A DNA stretch of 8,582 nucleotides from Gammaproteobacteria bacterium. Lineage in GTDB: Bacteria; Pseudomonadota; Gammaproteobacteria; DSM-16500. Within the stretch, counting starts at the first letter, position 1; every line of letters starts with the position of its first letter. Positions 1 through 7,731 of the stretch are shown piece by piece. The DNA lies in contig JAJONP010000076.1 of NCBI GenBank assembly GCA_021323555.1, forward strand, positions 1 through 8,582, written 5' to 3'. The notes below the pieces were generated by a model. The model ran no database searches, had not been told where the DNA came from, and worked only from the letters and a program-made list of their open reading frames with translations. Made by a program: the position numbers and the translations under genes.

Positions 1-162
1 GAAGAGTTCATTTGAATTTCTGACGATGCTAATGAAAAATCACTTCGCTGGAAAACAAACATCCGCCCGCTTACTGATGGCCTAGGGGTGACCTGTTACG
101 CACGACCTTGGCTCAAATTCGAACTTTTTCCCGCAAAAGCTTACGAAAGCAGTAAAGCTTAA
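1..162 (+). pseudogene. C-terminal remnant of an unrecognised gene with an in-frame stop
   Basis: A plus-strand frame reads EEFI, then TGA at 13-15, then about 48 codons (starting ISDDANEKSLRW, ending FPAKAYESSKA) to a TAA at 160-162. The stretch after the TGA has no ATG, so it cannot easily be a gene by itself. It looks like the tail of a longer protein entering from the left edge, interrupted by a nonsense codon or by a one-base shift. In the next frame, bases 2-19 read KSSFEF, which could join on at about base 16. Its TAA overlaps the stop codon of the convergent sohB gene: the palindrome TTAA at 159-162 supplies both stops, a tidy arrangement that argues the frame was once a real gene end. 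I do not recognise the family. A chance open frame remains possible. Confidence 0.35.
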
Positions 163-1163
163 AAAATCGGTATAAAATTCCGTAACAGTTGTGTTCCGCT
201 TGAGAATATTTTTTCACTCACTGATTTTTTAATATGATACTTCACTTCAAATAAATGAGCGTGAGGATGTAAAAATAATAAATAATCATCACTGGTAGTG
301 ATTTCATCAATAAGTTTTAATTCCAGGGCTTGTTTGCCTAGCCACACTTCACCTGTTGAAACTTTTTCAATATCCAATTGAGTTCTGTGCTCATGAATGA
401 GATTTTTAAATAATTGATGGATTTGTTCCACTTCATGCCGTAATTTGTCACGGCCTTCTTTTGTATTTTCTCCGAAGACAGTAAGAGTGCGTTTGTAACT
501 ACCCGCTGTGATTTGCTCAAAATCAATATTTTTTTCTTTGAGTAAACGATTAAAATTGGGTAATTGAGCGATAACACCGATTGAGCCAATCATAGCAAAG
601 GGTGCAGCTAATATTTTATTCGCAACGCAGGCCATTAAATAACCTCCGCTCGCTGCGACTTTATCGACAATCACTGTTAGCCAAATATTTTTTTGCTTGA
701 ATCGTGATAATTGCGCAGCAGCTAAACCATACGCATGGACCATGCCGCCTGTGCTTTCCAGGCAAACTACCACTTCATCTTGTGCATTTGCGACTTCTAA
801 AATCGCTGTCACTTCTTCGCGTAATGCTGCCACGGCAGATGCTTTAATATCGCCGTGAAAATGCATAATAAAAACATTTTTGGACGGTAACGTTTCAGAG
901 AGGATTATTTTTTCCTTTTCTGCAAGTTTTCTTGCCTTGACATATTTTCTAAATTCTTTTTTAGAAAGTATTTTTTGTAATAACATTTCTTTTAGTTTGA
1001 GATATTTTTTATTAATATTTTTAATCGTCATTTTATTACCATTTATTTTTTCTTTTCCACGTCCTGACAGGCTTAATATCCCTGCGAGTAATAATAAAAT
1101 AAACACCAAGATAATAACGGCCTTAGCCGAAAATAATAATAATTGCATGAATGCGTTTGACAT
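159..1163 (-). CDS. sohB: SohB, inner-membrane serine peptidase (family S49)
   Basis: This 334-residue protein is close to the roughly 350 residues of E. coli SohB. It has one N-terminal membrane segment (about residues 10-33), a basic linker rich in Lys (35-85) and an S49 peptidase domain (about 95-290). The nucleophile is Ser172 in VAASGGY and the general base is Lys224 in GSYKRTLTVFGENT. The 52-residue spacing between them fits the SohB/SppA Ser-Lys dyad. SohB-type enzymes are membrane-anchored peptidases thought to act on signal-peptide remnants or other envelope peptides; the true substrates are poorly defined. The ATG lies 3 bases after the stop of the DedA-PAP2 gene, with AAGGA about 8 bases upstream inside that gene's end, so the two are probably co-transcribed and translationally coupled. 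No U-rich terminator hairpin is evident downstream. Confidence 0.95.
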   Translation of the reverse strand: MSNAFMQLLLFSAKAVIILVFILLLLAGILSLSGRGKEKINGNKMTIKNINKKYLKLKEMLLQKILSKKEFRKYVKARKLAEKEKIILSETLPSKNVFIMHFHGDIKASAVAALREEVTAILEVANAQDEVVVCLESTGGMVHAYGLAAAQLSRFKQKNIWLTVIVDKVAASGGYLMACVANKILAAPFAMIGSIGVIAQLPNFNRLLKEKNIDFEQITAGSYKRTLTVFGENTKEGRDKLRHEVEQIHQLFKNLIHEHRTQLDIEKVSTGEVWLGKQALELKLIDEITTSDDYLLFLHPHAHLFEVKYHIKKSVSEKIFSSGTQLLRNFIPIF

Positions 1164-1166
1164 GGC

Positions 1167-3212
1167 TTATTCCTTTTTGGTTTTTGTAGACTGAATGAGA
1201 ATAATCGGTTGATTAACGAAATGATCATTGATTTTTACAGAAACGATGGTTTGTTTAACTGTGATATGAGACGGAGTTCTGCCAAATAAGAGCGTAGGCG
1301 TCAGCATTTTTTCATGTTTATGTTTTTTCTGAAATAACCAGCTGTAAGTGCTGGGCGCAAATTCTATAGAGCCCATCCACAGAGGTTGGGACGTATGGTT
1401 AATCCTAAGATAGGAATTCCAGAAGCGCAGCACGAGCAACTTATTAGTCCCTTTAGGTACTTTCAGTAACACAAGTACAGGTGCACTGTCTAAATAAGTG
1501 GGTGAAAAGAGGGGTAAATGCTCTGTACTGTGTACGGCGGTAATACGGTAGAGTACACGGAGCCAATCACGTTTGGGCGCAACTTCCCAACCACTTTTCA
1601 ATAGTATTTTTTGTATATCCGCCAAATCTCCAAGCCATTGCACATTAAATATTTTTGCAGGTAATCCAAGACGATTGACACGATATAAAGGAAATTGTTT
1701 TCCTTGCTGTGACCACCAATCCTTCAATGTCGTGGTGTAGGTGGGCCATTCTAGCAGGGTATAAGCGGATTTTAATTGATTAAAAGAAAAATACAGGGAA
1801 GAACTATAAGTTATAAACAAGGTGACTAAAACCGTGATGACCACACCTTTGGGAGAAATATTTTTTTCCGGGTTTCGATTGTAAGATAAAATAACCAACA
1901 TCAATAAAGCAGTACCCAATAATGCACTGCCTATAATATCTGTTAGCCAGTGTACTCCTAAATATAAACGAGAAATAAAAACAGCAGAAATGATGATTCC
2001 AACCAGCGTATAAATGATTTTATGGTAGCGTTGAGGAATGTGATACAACCGAATTAATAATAAAGCCAGCCCTACATAATATATAATCGCAAGTGTTGTA
2101 TGCCCGCTTGGGAAAGAAAAGTGACTGCTGTAGTCACTGTCAATCACACCCCAGGGGCGTGGCGAGTGAGCCACGTGTTTAGCGAGGGTAATACTGGCGG
2201 TGGCGAATAGGCCAGCAAAAAGCACATGACAAGCCGTATACATGCGCTTAGACCAGGCTAGCCAAATAAATAGAGTCAGTGAGAGGGGCAGCAATACCTT
2301 TTTTTCGCCTAAAAAAGACAGGCATAACATGATATTATCAGCACCTGCTGTCCTAAGACTTCTGAATAAATGAAAAATCACTTTGTTAATAAAGATATTT
2401 TGTGAACCTTGATAAGCCGATAAGCTTAATAAATAAAATAATGCAACACAGGTGACTATAAAATAAAAACCTAAAGTAAGCTGGCCATGCAATTTTTTAG
2501 GGTTATGATGTTTAAGCGCGGCTGTGATCAAATGAAAATAACGGGATTTGCATAATATATTCCAAATCCAATTAAGAAATTGATCGACCTGGGTTTGAAT
2601 TTCTTCAAATAATTTTTTAATTAACCAGAGGCATAAAATAATAAATAATCCGCCCAGGATGAGCATGAGAATAAAGCGCGTTGCAATTTCAGAAGGCAGT
2701 TCAACAGAAGCAGCGCCTAATAGAATACCAGGTAACATATAAAGAGGTGCCCAGCCTATTGCAGATGTAATATTAGCAATAGCAAAGCGCAAGGGTTTTA
2801 CATGGAGTATACCTGCGATCAATGGAACGATGGCGCGTACAGGGCCTACAAAACGTCCAATGAATACACTTTTTGCGCCATGCTTATCAAAAAATTTTTT
2901 TCCAGAAATTAATAAATGAGGATGTTTTTTAAAAGGCCAAAGGTCATTAAGGCGATCTTTAAAGTAAAATCCTAACCAATAACTGATTCCATCACCGACT
3001 ACGGCGCCGGCTATTGCCCACAAGAGAATAGGCCAAAAAGGAATAATACCTGCGCCAACCAATGCACCAATGGCGGCCATGGTCACAGAGCCTGGAACTA
3101 TAGTGCCAATAATCGCGATTGACTCGCCTGCAGAAATTAAAAAAGTCACCAGACCCGCTAATTGTGGGTTGGTATGTAACCATTGCAGCAGAGGGCTTGC
3201 AAAGTCAATCAT
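1167..3212 (-). CDS. DedA-PAP2 phosphatase fusion with LssY-type C-terminal domain
   Basis: This is a 681-residue polytopic inner-membrane protein with three parts. Residues about 1-200 are a DedA (SNARE-associated) domain, with Glu30, Pro40-Gly41 and the signature [16 protein letters not shown] (119-134). Residues about 245-445 are a PAP2 acid phosphatase with all three catalytic motifs: Lys345-x6-Arg352-Pro353, PSGH (368-371), and Ser414-Arg415-x5-His421-x3-Asp425. After further membrane segments (about 430-475), residues about 485-680 resemble the soluble LssY C-terminal domain. DedA proteins are linked to flipping of undecaprenyl phosphate and other lipids; PAP2 enzymes remove phosphate from isoprenoid or phosphatidyl lipid phosphates. 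A joint role in lipid carrier recycling is inference. The start ATG overlaps the lipA stop (ATGA, 4 bases), with GGAGAG 8 bases upstream. LssY is named from a Legionella type I secretion locus, but no transporter genes lie here. Confidence 0.93.
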   Translation of the reverse strand: MIDFASPLLQWLHTNPQLAGLVTFLISAGESIAIIGTIVPGSVTMAAIGALVGAGIIPFWPILLWAIAGAVVGDGISYWLGFYFKDRLNDLWPFKKHPHLLISGKKFFDKHGAKSVFIGRFVGPVRAIVPLIAGILHVKPLRFAIANITSAIGWAPLYMLPGILLGAASVELPSEIATRFILMLILGGLFIILCLWLIKKLFEEIQTQVDQFLNWIWNILCKSRYFHLITAALKHHNPKKLHGQLTLGFYFIVTCVALFYLLSLSAYQGSQNIFINKVIFHLFRSLRTAGADNIMLCLSFLGEKKVLLPLSLTLFIWLAWSKRMYTACHVLFAGLFATASITLAKHVAHSPRPWGVIDSDYSSHFSFPSGHTTLAIIYYVGLALLLIRLYHIPQRYHKIIYTLVGIIISAVFISRLYLGVHWLTDIIGSALLGTALLMLVILSYNRNPEKNISPKGVVITVLVTLFITYSSSLYFSFNQLKSAYTLLEWPTYTTTLKDWWSQQGKQFPLYRVNRLGLPAKIFNVQWLGDLADIQKILLKSGWEVAPKRDWLRVLYRITAVHSTEHLPLFSPTYLDSAPVLVLLKVPKGTNKLLVLRFWNSYLRINHTSQPLWMGSIEFAPSTYSWLFQKKHKHEKMLTPTLLFGRTPSHITVKQTIVSVKINDHFVNQPIILIQSTKTKKE

Positions 3213-4156
3213 GAGACATGCTCTCCAGCAGCTTGCTTGTCAGCATGATAGGAGGAACGTACAAGAGGCCCGCTCGCGACTTGTGTAAACCCTAATTCTC
3301 TCGCGAAAACAGCAAAGGTTTGAAATTGTTCTGGCGTCACATATCTTGCAACAGGCATATGAAATTGGCTCGGTTGTAAGTATTGACCTAAGGTGAGCAT
3401 ATCCACATCATGCGCACGTAAATCTATTAATGTTTGCTTGACTTCGTCATCTGTTTCGCCTAAACCCAGCATGAGTCCTGATTTTGTAGGGATAGTATTA
3501 AAGCGCCGCTTGAATTCTTTGAGTAATTGTAATGAAAAAGCATAATCAGAACCTGGCCTTGCTTGTTTGTATAAGCGAGGTACTGTTTCAATGTTATGAT
3601 TAAATACATCAGGTAATTCTGTGGCTGTTGCAGCTAAGGCGACATCCATGCGCCCGCGGTAATCAGGCACTAATGTTTCAATTTTAATAGAGGGGTTTTT
3701 TGCACGTATGGCTTTGAGGCAAGCACTAAAATGACTTGCTCCTCCATCACGTAGATCATCCCGATCAACAGAGGTGATGACGACAAATCGTAACCCCATT
3801 TGTGCTATCGTATTTGCTAGATTAACAGGTTCATCAGGGTCAAGTGGATCAGGTCGGCCATGTGCGACATCACAAAAACTACAACGTCGGGTGCATTTAT
3901 CTCCCATAATCATAAAGGTAGCGATGCCATGACTAAAACACTCGCTTAAATTGGGGCAGGAAGCTTCTTCACACACAGTGACTAATCGATTTTCTCGAAG
4001 TATTTTTCTGAGATCGGCGACTGCGTTTGATGTGGGTACACGAATACGTATCCAATCGGGTTTACGTAATGGGTTGAGAGTAGGTTCAATTTTAACAGGA
4101 ATACGGGCAAGTTTTTCAGCGCCGCGTTGCTTAGTACTGGGGTTTTCTTGTTCCAT
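3209..4156 (-). CDS. lipA: Lipoyl synthase LipA, radical SAM enzyme
   Basis: This 315-residue protein is the usual length for the family. It inserts two sulfurs at C6 and C8 of protein-bound octanoyl groups, giving lipoyl groups on E2 subunits of 2-oxoacid dehydrogenases and on GcvH. The auxiliary 4Fe-4S cluster ligands are Cys62, Cys67 and Cys73 in [12 protein letters not shown], with Ser301 in the C-terminal RSSYHA as the expected fourth ligand. The radical-SAM cluster is bound by Cys88, Cys92 and Cys95 in CTRRCSFC. Other family motifs are [13 protein letters not shown] (128-139) and GLMLGLGE (227-234). All key residues are present. The gene follows lipB after 12 bases and has a modest GTAGGT ribosome site about 9 bases before the ATG. 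Its TGA overlaps the start of the downstream DedA-PAP2 gene, so translation is probably coupled. Confidence 0.97.
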   Translation of the reverse strand: MEQENPSTKQRGAEKLARIPVKIEPTLNPLRKPDWIRIRVPTSNAVADLRKILRENRLVTVCEEASCPNLSECFSHGIATFMIMGDKCTRRCSFCDVAHGRPDPLDPDEPVNLANTIAQMGLRFVVITSVDRDDLRDGGASHFSACLKAIRAKNPSIKIETLVPDYRGRMDVALAATATELPDVFNHNIETVPRLYKQARPGSDYAFSLQLLKEFKRRFNTIPTKSGLMLGLGETDDEVKQTLIDLRAHDVDMLTLGQYLQPSQFHMPVARYVTPEQFQTFAVFARELGFTQVASGPLVRSSYHADKQAAGEHVS

Positions 4157-4168
4157 AAAATACCATAC

Positions 4169-4813
4169 CTACATTATAAGCTGGTTATTATACCCTAAAT
4201 TTTTCATTAAATATTTAATAAGTTTTATACTCGTGTCAGCGCTAGTCGCTGCTTTTTGAAATGCGACAAGTTGCGTCATGGCTAACTGAGGAAATCCACA
4301 CGGGTTAATACGTGAAAAAGGTTCTAAATCCATAGCTACATTCAATGCTAATCCATGAAAAGTGCATCCATGTCGGATGCGTAGTCCTATGGAGCAAATT
4401 TTTTTCTCATCAATATACACACCAGGGGCTTCACGTTTTGCATAAGCGGTTATTTGATATTCCGTGAATAAAAATTGAATAACGGTTTGTTCTAATAACG
4501 TGATAATTTCACGAATATTGAGTTTTTTGCGCTTGAGATCAATGAGGGTGTACACAATGAGCTGCCCTGGCCCATGGTAAGTGACTTGGCCGCCACGATC
4601 TGTTTGTATAACAGGAATGCTCCCAGGATTTAACAGATGCTCAGGCTTCCCATTTTGCCCTTGCGTAAAAACAGGGGGGTGTTCAAGTAACCATATTTCA
4701 TCAACAGTTTCTTTATTACGCGTGTTGGTAAACGCCTGCATGGCTTGCCATGTGGCAGGATAGGCTTGGAGACCGAGCTGTCGAATAATGATTTTTTTTT
4801 CAATGCTCGGCAT
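4169..4813 (-). CDS. lipB: Octanoyltransferase LipB
   Basis: LipB moves octanoyl from acyl carrier protein to target lysines of lipoate-dependent proteins, the step before LipA. The sequence matches E. coli LipB closely, including the start of the fold ([10 protein letters not shown]), [27 protein letters not shown] (residues 74-84), [11 protein letters not shown] and the NPCG motif. Counting from the ATG at 4811-4813, the catalytic Lys is residue 138 and the acyl-carrying Cys is 172, the same 34-residue spacing as in E. coli. That ATG gives 214 residues, the normal length. A TTG at 4853-4855 would add 14 residues unlike the family and overlap hicA, so I reject it. No clear Shine-Dalgarno sequence precedes the ATG. 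The gene starts 22 bases after hicA ends, which suggests read-through transcription from hicBA. Confidence 0.95.
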   Translation of the reverse strand: MPSIEKKIIIRQLGLQAYPATWQAMQAFTNTRNKETVDEIWLLEHPPVFTQGQNGKPEHLLNPGSIPVIQTDRGGQVTYHGPGQLIVYTLIDLKRKKLNIREIITLLEQTVIQFLFTEYQITAYAKREAPGVYIDEKKICSIGLRIRHGCTFHGLALNVAMDLEPFSRINPCGFPQLAMTQLVAFQKAATSADTSIKLIKYLMKNLGYNNQLIM

Positions 4814-4835
4814 ACAAAGATTCGGTTGCTTAATT

Positions 4836-5021
4836 TTAGTGGATAGGTATTTCAAGTTGTTTACATATTTTTTGTACTAACAAATCTTTAATTTCTCGAT
4901 GCCGAGGAACAGGCGCAATTTTTGAATTTGATGAATTTTCCCAAATAGAATGGTTAGCCCCTTCTCTTTTCTTTATGCAATTATTTTTATGTAAATAGCG
5001 TTCCAGGTCATTAAGTTTCAT
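4836..5021 (-). CDS. hicA: HicA-family toxin (mRNA interferase)
   Basis: This 61-residue protein fits the short HicA family, which has a double-stranded-RNA-binding-like fold and cleaves mRNA until neutralised by HicB. The N-terminus ([14 protein letters not shown]) matches the first helix. REGANHSIW carries the presumed catalytic His24 in the position of the family's G-S-H-H segment. [21 protein letters not shown] (residues 38-58) matches the conserved VPRH-x-EI region and the final helix. HicB lies immediately upstream with 22 bases between, so the order is antitoxin then toxin. No good Shine-Dalgarno sequence is seen before the ATG. A small dyad sits there instead, which may keep toxin translation low. 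Family assignment is firm; whether the toxin is active cannot be judged from sequence. Confidence 0.85.
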   Translation of the reverse strand: MKLNDLERYLHKNNCIKKREGANHSIWENSSNSKIAPVPRHREIKDLLVQKICKQLEIPIH

Positions 5022-5036
5022 AGAAAATTATTTTCT
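5022..5036. repeat. Small dyad just upstream of the hicA start codon
   Basis: AGAAAATTATTTTCT is a perfect inverted repeat with 7-bp arms about a single central base, ending directly against the hicA ATG. In the mRNA it could form a 6-bp A-U stem with a UAA loop covering the place where a ribosome site would be. The stem is weak, and the sequence is AT-rich enough for such a match to arise by chance. Confidence 0.4.
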
Positions 5037-5043
5037 TTTATTT

Positions 5044-5283
5044 TTATACCGAAATAGAAATTTCTTGAATTTTTTTATTTCCTATTTGGTGGTTCGTATA
5101 TTCTATTTTTTGAGCAGCTTGTTCACGTCTATATTTTATAATTTCTCTGAGCGCATTGATTAAATTAGCTTTTGCTTCATCGACAGTTTCACCTTGGCTC
5201 ATTGCTTCGGGTATCTCTTCAAACCAGCACACATAACCTCCTTCTTCAGCGGGTTCAAAAACTGCTGTTAAATTTCTAAGCAT
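5044..5283 (-). CDS. hicB: HicB-family antitoxin, short form
   Basis: This 79-residue protein has the HicB partial RNase-H-like fold: an opening strand (LTAVFEPAEEGGYVCWFEEIPEA, residues 5-27), then SQGETVDEAKANLINALREII (29-49), the typical Gly-x-Thr-x-x-Glu-Ala turn and helix. The last 30 residues are a charged helix and tail. No ribbon-helix-helix or helix-turn-helix domain follows, so this is the short HicB type, which may bind HicA without binding DNA itself. I chose the ATG at 5281-5283 because GAGAG lies 8 bases upstream; a GTG at 5290-5292 would sit directly against that ribosome site. It heads a run of six same-strand genes and has a perfect TATAAT about 35 bases upstream. Confidence 0.85.
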   Translation of the reverse strand: MLRNLTAVFEPAEEGGYVCWFEEIPEAMSQGETVDEAKANLINALREIIKYRREQAAQKIEYTNHQIGNKKIQEISISV

Positions 5284-5317
5284 ATCAGTCACTCTCTTTT
5301 ATTGAATTAACTGTGTA

Positions 5318-5323
5318 ATTATA
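5318..5323 (-). promoter_or_regulatory. Candidate -10 box of the hicBA promoter
   Basis: On the minus strand the sequence reads GCTATATAATTAC, with a perfect TATAAT at these positions, 34 bases before the chosen hicB start codon. At 17-bp spacing the -35 hexamer would be ATGAAA (5341-5346), a poor match, so the promoter may be weak or need an activator. It is the only good promoter signal I see ahead of hicB, hicA, lipB, lipA, the DedA-PAP2 gene and sohB. Confidence 0.5.
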
Positions 5324-5333
5324 TAGCATTTTG

Positions 5334-5346
5334 ATGAAATTTTCAT
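5334..5346. promoter_or_regulatory. Dyad over the hicB -35 region, possible operator
   Basis: ATGAAATTTTCAT is an inverted repeat with 6-bp arms (ATGAAA and TTTCAT) around one central base. It covers the expected -35 position of the hicB promoter. Toxin-antitoxin promoters are usually repressed by a complex bound to such a dyad, but this HicB shows no DNA-binding domain, so the binding protein, if any, is unknown. Confidence 0.35.
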
Positions 5347-5349
5347 AGC

Positions 5350-5389
5350 AAGGTGGATTACGATGCAAAAAGCGCGTCTAATCCACCTT
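5350..5389. repeat. REP-like palindrome between typA and hicB
   Basis: AAGGTGGATTA (5350-5360) is repeated in inverted orientation as TAATCCACCTT (5379-5389): 11-bp perfect arms with an 18-base centre. The core GGTGGATTA/TAATCCACC resembles palindromic intergenic repeats found scattered in many proteobacterial genomes. It begins 10 bases after the typA stop codon. It could end or stabilise the typA transcript as an RNA hairpin, but no U-run follows on either strand, so it is not a classical intrinsic terminator. Confidence 0.7.
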
Positions 5390-5399
5390 ACATTATATT

Positions 5400-7208
5400 T
5401 TATTTACCTGACCGCTTGCGCTCATGCTCTTTCAAAAATTTCTTTCTCACACGAATAGATTTTGGTGTTATTTCGACAAGTTCATCGTCTTCAATAAATT
5501 CGAGTGCTTGTTCTAATGACATCAAAATGGGTGGAATTAAAAGAATATTTTCATCAGAACCTGCTGCCCGTATATTCGTAAGCTGTTTTGCTTTAGTGAC
5601 ATTCACGACTAAATCATTGTCACGTGTATGAATACCCACAATCATGCCTTCATAGACTTCGGTTTGAGGGCTAATTAACATGCGCCCACGATCTTGTAAA
5701 TTCCATAATGCGTAAGCGAGTGCAACGCCTGCCTGATTAGAAATCAATACGCCATTTTGCCTATGTGGAATTTCACCTTTCACAGCAGGGCCATAGTGAC
5801 TAAAGACATGGTGCATGATACCCGTGCCAGATGTCATGGTTAAAAAATCGGTATGAAAGCCAATGAGTGCACGGGATGGAACGATAAAATCCAAACGCAC
5901 GCGTCCTTTATCATCTTGTATCATGTGCTTAAGTTCACCTTTGCGTGACCCCATTTGTTCCATGATCGCGCCTTGGTGTGTTGTTTCAATATCAATGGTC
6001 AGGGATTCAAACGGCTCATGTACTTCACCATCAACTATTTTAGTGATGACTTCGGGTCTTGAAACCGCAAGTTCAAAACCTTCACGACGCATGTTTTCGA
6101 TTAAAATAGAAAGGTGTAATTCTCCACGACCTGACACTTTGAATTTGTCAGGATCAGAAGTATCTTCAACCCGTAATGCGACATTATGTAAAAGTTCTTT
6201 TTCTAGGCGCTCACGAATTTTTCGACTTGTAACGAACTTTCCTTCAAGCCCTGCAAAAGGGGAAGTGTTGACTTGAAAAGTCATGCTCACCGTTGGTTCA
6301 TCTACTGATAAGGCGGGCAATGCTTCAACGCAGGAAGGGTCACATAAAGTGTCAGAAATTTTTAACCCATCAATACCCGTGATAGCAACAATATTACCTG
6401 CGGAAGCCGCAGGCACTTCAGATCGATCAAGCCCTAAATATTCCAGTACTTGTAAGATACGGCCTTGACGCGTTTTATGTTCGCGGTCAATGATTGTCAC
6501 AGGCATATTGGTTTGGACTTGTCCACGTCGAATGCGTCCGACTCCAATCATCCCCACATAACTTGAATAATCTAATGTACTGATTTGCATTTGAAAAGGG
6601 CCTTCTAAATCCACAGGCGGTGGCGGCACATTTTTAACGATTGTTTCAAATAACAAATCCATATTATCAGCTTTGTGTTCAGGATCCAGAACAGCATACC
6701 CCAGTAAGGCAGAGGTATAAATGATAGGAAAATCTAATTGTTTGTCAGTGGCACCGAGATTATCGAATAAATCAAAAACCTGATCGATAACCCAATGAGG
6801 GCGCGCGCCTGGGCGATCAATTTTATTAATTACCACAATAGGGTTTAAACCTTGAGCGAATGCTTTTTGGGTGACAAAACGTGTTTGAGGCATGGGGCCA
6901 TCGACAGCATCCACGAGTAGTAACACAGAATCCACCATTGATAAAATACGTTCAACTTCGCCGCCAAAATCTGCATGCCCAGGCGTATCTACGATATTAA
7001 TCCGATAATCCTGCCAAACGAGAGCCGTGTTTTTCGCTAAAATCGTGATGCCTCTTTCTCGTTCGAGATCGTTACTATCCATGACGCGTTCTGTTGTATT
7101 TGTTTTTTTAGTTAAGCTGGATGTTTGTTGTAACAATTTGTCTACCAGCGTGGTTTTGCCATGATCAACATGCGCGATGATTGCTATATTACGTAATTGT
7201 TCTGACAC
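5400..7208 (-). CDS. typA: BipA/TypA translational GTPase
   Basis: This 602-residue protein has the full EF-G-like layout of BipA (E. coli about 607 residues). BipA binds ribosomes and aids 50S assembly, especially in cold or stress. The GTPase motifs are all present: G1 AHVDHGKTT (12-20), switch I RERGITI (50-56), G3 DTPGH (74-78), G4 NKID (128-131) and G5 SAL (166-168). A beta-barrel domain (about 205-290), two alpha-beta domains with [19 protein letters not shown] (359-377), and the BipA-specific C-terminal domain (about 480-602, ending in a basic Lys/Arg tail) follow. The start codon is GTG at 7206-7208, with AGGT about 8 bases upstream; this start gives the expected [18 protein letters not shown] beginning. 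It follows infA by 83 bases with no obvious terminator between, so partial co-transcription with infA is plausible. Confidence 0.97.
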   Translation of the reverse strand: MSEQLRNIAIIAHVDHGKTTLVDKLLQQTSSLTKKTNTTERVMDSNDLERERGITILAKNTALVWQDYRINIVDTPGHADFGGEVERILSMVDSVLLLVDAVDGPMPQTRFVTQKAFAQGLNPIVVINKIDRPGARPHWVIDQVFDLFDNLGATDKQLDFPIIYTSALLGYAVLDPEHKADNMDLLFETIVKNVPPPPVDLEGPFQMQISTLDYSSYVGMIGVGRIRRGQVQTNMPVTIIDREHKTRQGRILQVLEYLGLDRSEVPAASAGNIVAITGIDGLKISDTLCDPSCVEALPALSVDEPTVSMTFQVNTSPFAGLEGKFVTSRKIRERLEKELLHNVALRVEDTSDPDKFKVSGRGELHLSILIENMRREGFELAVSRPEVITKIVDGEVHEPFESLTIDIETTHQGAIMEQMGSRKGELKHMIQDDKGRVRLDFIVPSRALIGFHTDFLTMTSGTGIMHHVFSHYGPAVKGEIPHRQNGVLISNQAGVALAYALWNLQDRGRMLISPQTEVYEGMIVGIHTRDNDLVVNVTKAKQLTNIRAAGSDENILLIPPILMSLEQALEFIEDDELVEITPKSIRVRKKFLKEHERKRSGK

Positions 7209-7291
7209 TGTGGGTTACCTGTTTAGTGGGTTGTTAAAAAGCAATGAAAAAATAGTAGGGCACTCATTTTGGTTCACCAGGATTGATTGGC

Positions 7292-7567
7292 TTATTCAGC
7301 TCTTATATCATTATTAGTTTCTTTTTCTTTAGAAGGAGAAGATTTCCCATCGCGGCTACGGAAGGAAATACGTCCTTTGGTTAAATCATAAGGTGTCAAT
7401 TGTACAGTGACTTTATCGCCTTTTAAGATGCGGATATAGTTTTTACGCATTTTTCCCGAGATATGGGCTATGACAGTATGACCGTTTTCAAGCTCTACTC
7501 TGAACATAGCGTTAGGCAGCGTATCTGTCACAGTGCCTTCCATTTCAATTTGATCTTCTTTTGCCAT
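7292..7567 (-). CDS. infA: Translation initiation factor IF-1 with C-terminal tail
   Basis: IF-1 binds the A site of the 30S subunit during initiation. Residues 1-72 are a near-complete match to bacterial IF-1 ([42 protein letters not shown]), a single OB-fold domain. The usual protein ends at about 72 residues. This one continues for 19 more, a charged low-complexity tail rich in Lys, Ser, Glu and Asn. I chose the ATG at 7565-7567: it gives the family's canonical start and has TAGGA about 6 bases upstream. An in-frame ATG six codons earlier would place that ribosome site inside the coding region. A weak promoter is possible upstream (see the gap 7568-7737), but none is convincing. The fic gene diverges on the other side. 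Confidence 0.96.
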   Translation of the reverse strand: MAKEDQIEMEGTVTDTLPNAMFRVELENGHTVIAHISGKMRKNYIRILKGDKVTVQLTPYDLTKGRISFRSRDGKSSPSKEKETNNDIRAE

Positions 7568-7662
7568 TGTTTTCCTAAATGTCATAAATAATAATGCATA
7601 AATAATGCCTTAAATTAACCCTAGAAGCAAATTAAATTATTGAATGAATATGTATTCTGGGG

Positions 7663-7695
7663 TATGAGCCGATTAGCTTATCTAATCGGCTCATA
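7663..7695. promoter_or_regulatory. Upstream palindrome, probable operator 1 of fic
   Basis: TATGAGCCGATTAG (7663-7676) and CTAATCGGCTCATA (7682-7695) are perfect 14-bp inverted arms around a 5-base centre. The core is shared with the second palindrome at 7710-7738, with centres 45 bp apart (a little over four DNA turns). The lack of a following U- or A-run and the repetition of the core favour a protein-binding site over a terminator. Confidence 0.7.
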
Positions 7696-7702
7696 AATAA
7701 CG

Positions 7703-7731
7703 TTGATTGTGAGCCGATTAGTCAGTATAAT
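7703..7731 (+). promoter_or_regulatory. fic promoter, TTGATT-17-TATAAT
   Basis: The -35 box TTGATT (7703-7708) matches the first four bases of the consensus. The 17-base spacer (7709-7725) is ideal, and TATAAT (7726-7731) is a perfect -10. Transcription would be expected to start about 7 bases after the -10, at 7738, the A of the fic start codon. The mRNA would then have no 5' leader, in keeping with the absence of a Shine-Dalgarno sequence. Confidence 0.7.

Noticed and set aside
137..160. Two AAGCTT copies at the end of the left-edge frame as a terminator for sohB or its neighbour
   Set aside because: The six-base arms with a 12-base loop, AT-rich and without a proper U-run on the sohB side, are too weak to call.
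338..589. Second minus-strand frame inside sohB
   Set aside because: It overlaps the region encoding conserved SohB residues, including Lys224; no sign of an independent protein.
4814..4855. TTG start that would lengthen LipB by 14 residues
   Set aside because: The extra residues do not match the family, overlap hicA, and have no ribosome site; the ATG at 4811-4813 gives the normal length and N-terminus.
5284..5292. GTG start for hicB
   Set aside because: It lies directly against the GAGAG ribosome site; the ATG nine bases on has proper spacing.
5863..6276. Plus-strand frame of 137 codons opposite typA
   Set aside because: It is antisense to a fully conserved BipA region, is Ser/Arg-rich low-quality sequence, and shows no signals of its own.
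7568..7585. Upstream ATG for infA
   Set aside because: It would place the TAGGA ribosome site inside the coding sequence and add six residues not seen in IF-1.
7583..7606. CATAAATAAT direct repeat as an iteron or operator
   Set aside because: Only two copies of a very AT-rich 10-mer in an AT-rich leader; a chance origin is likely.
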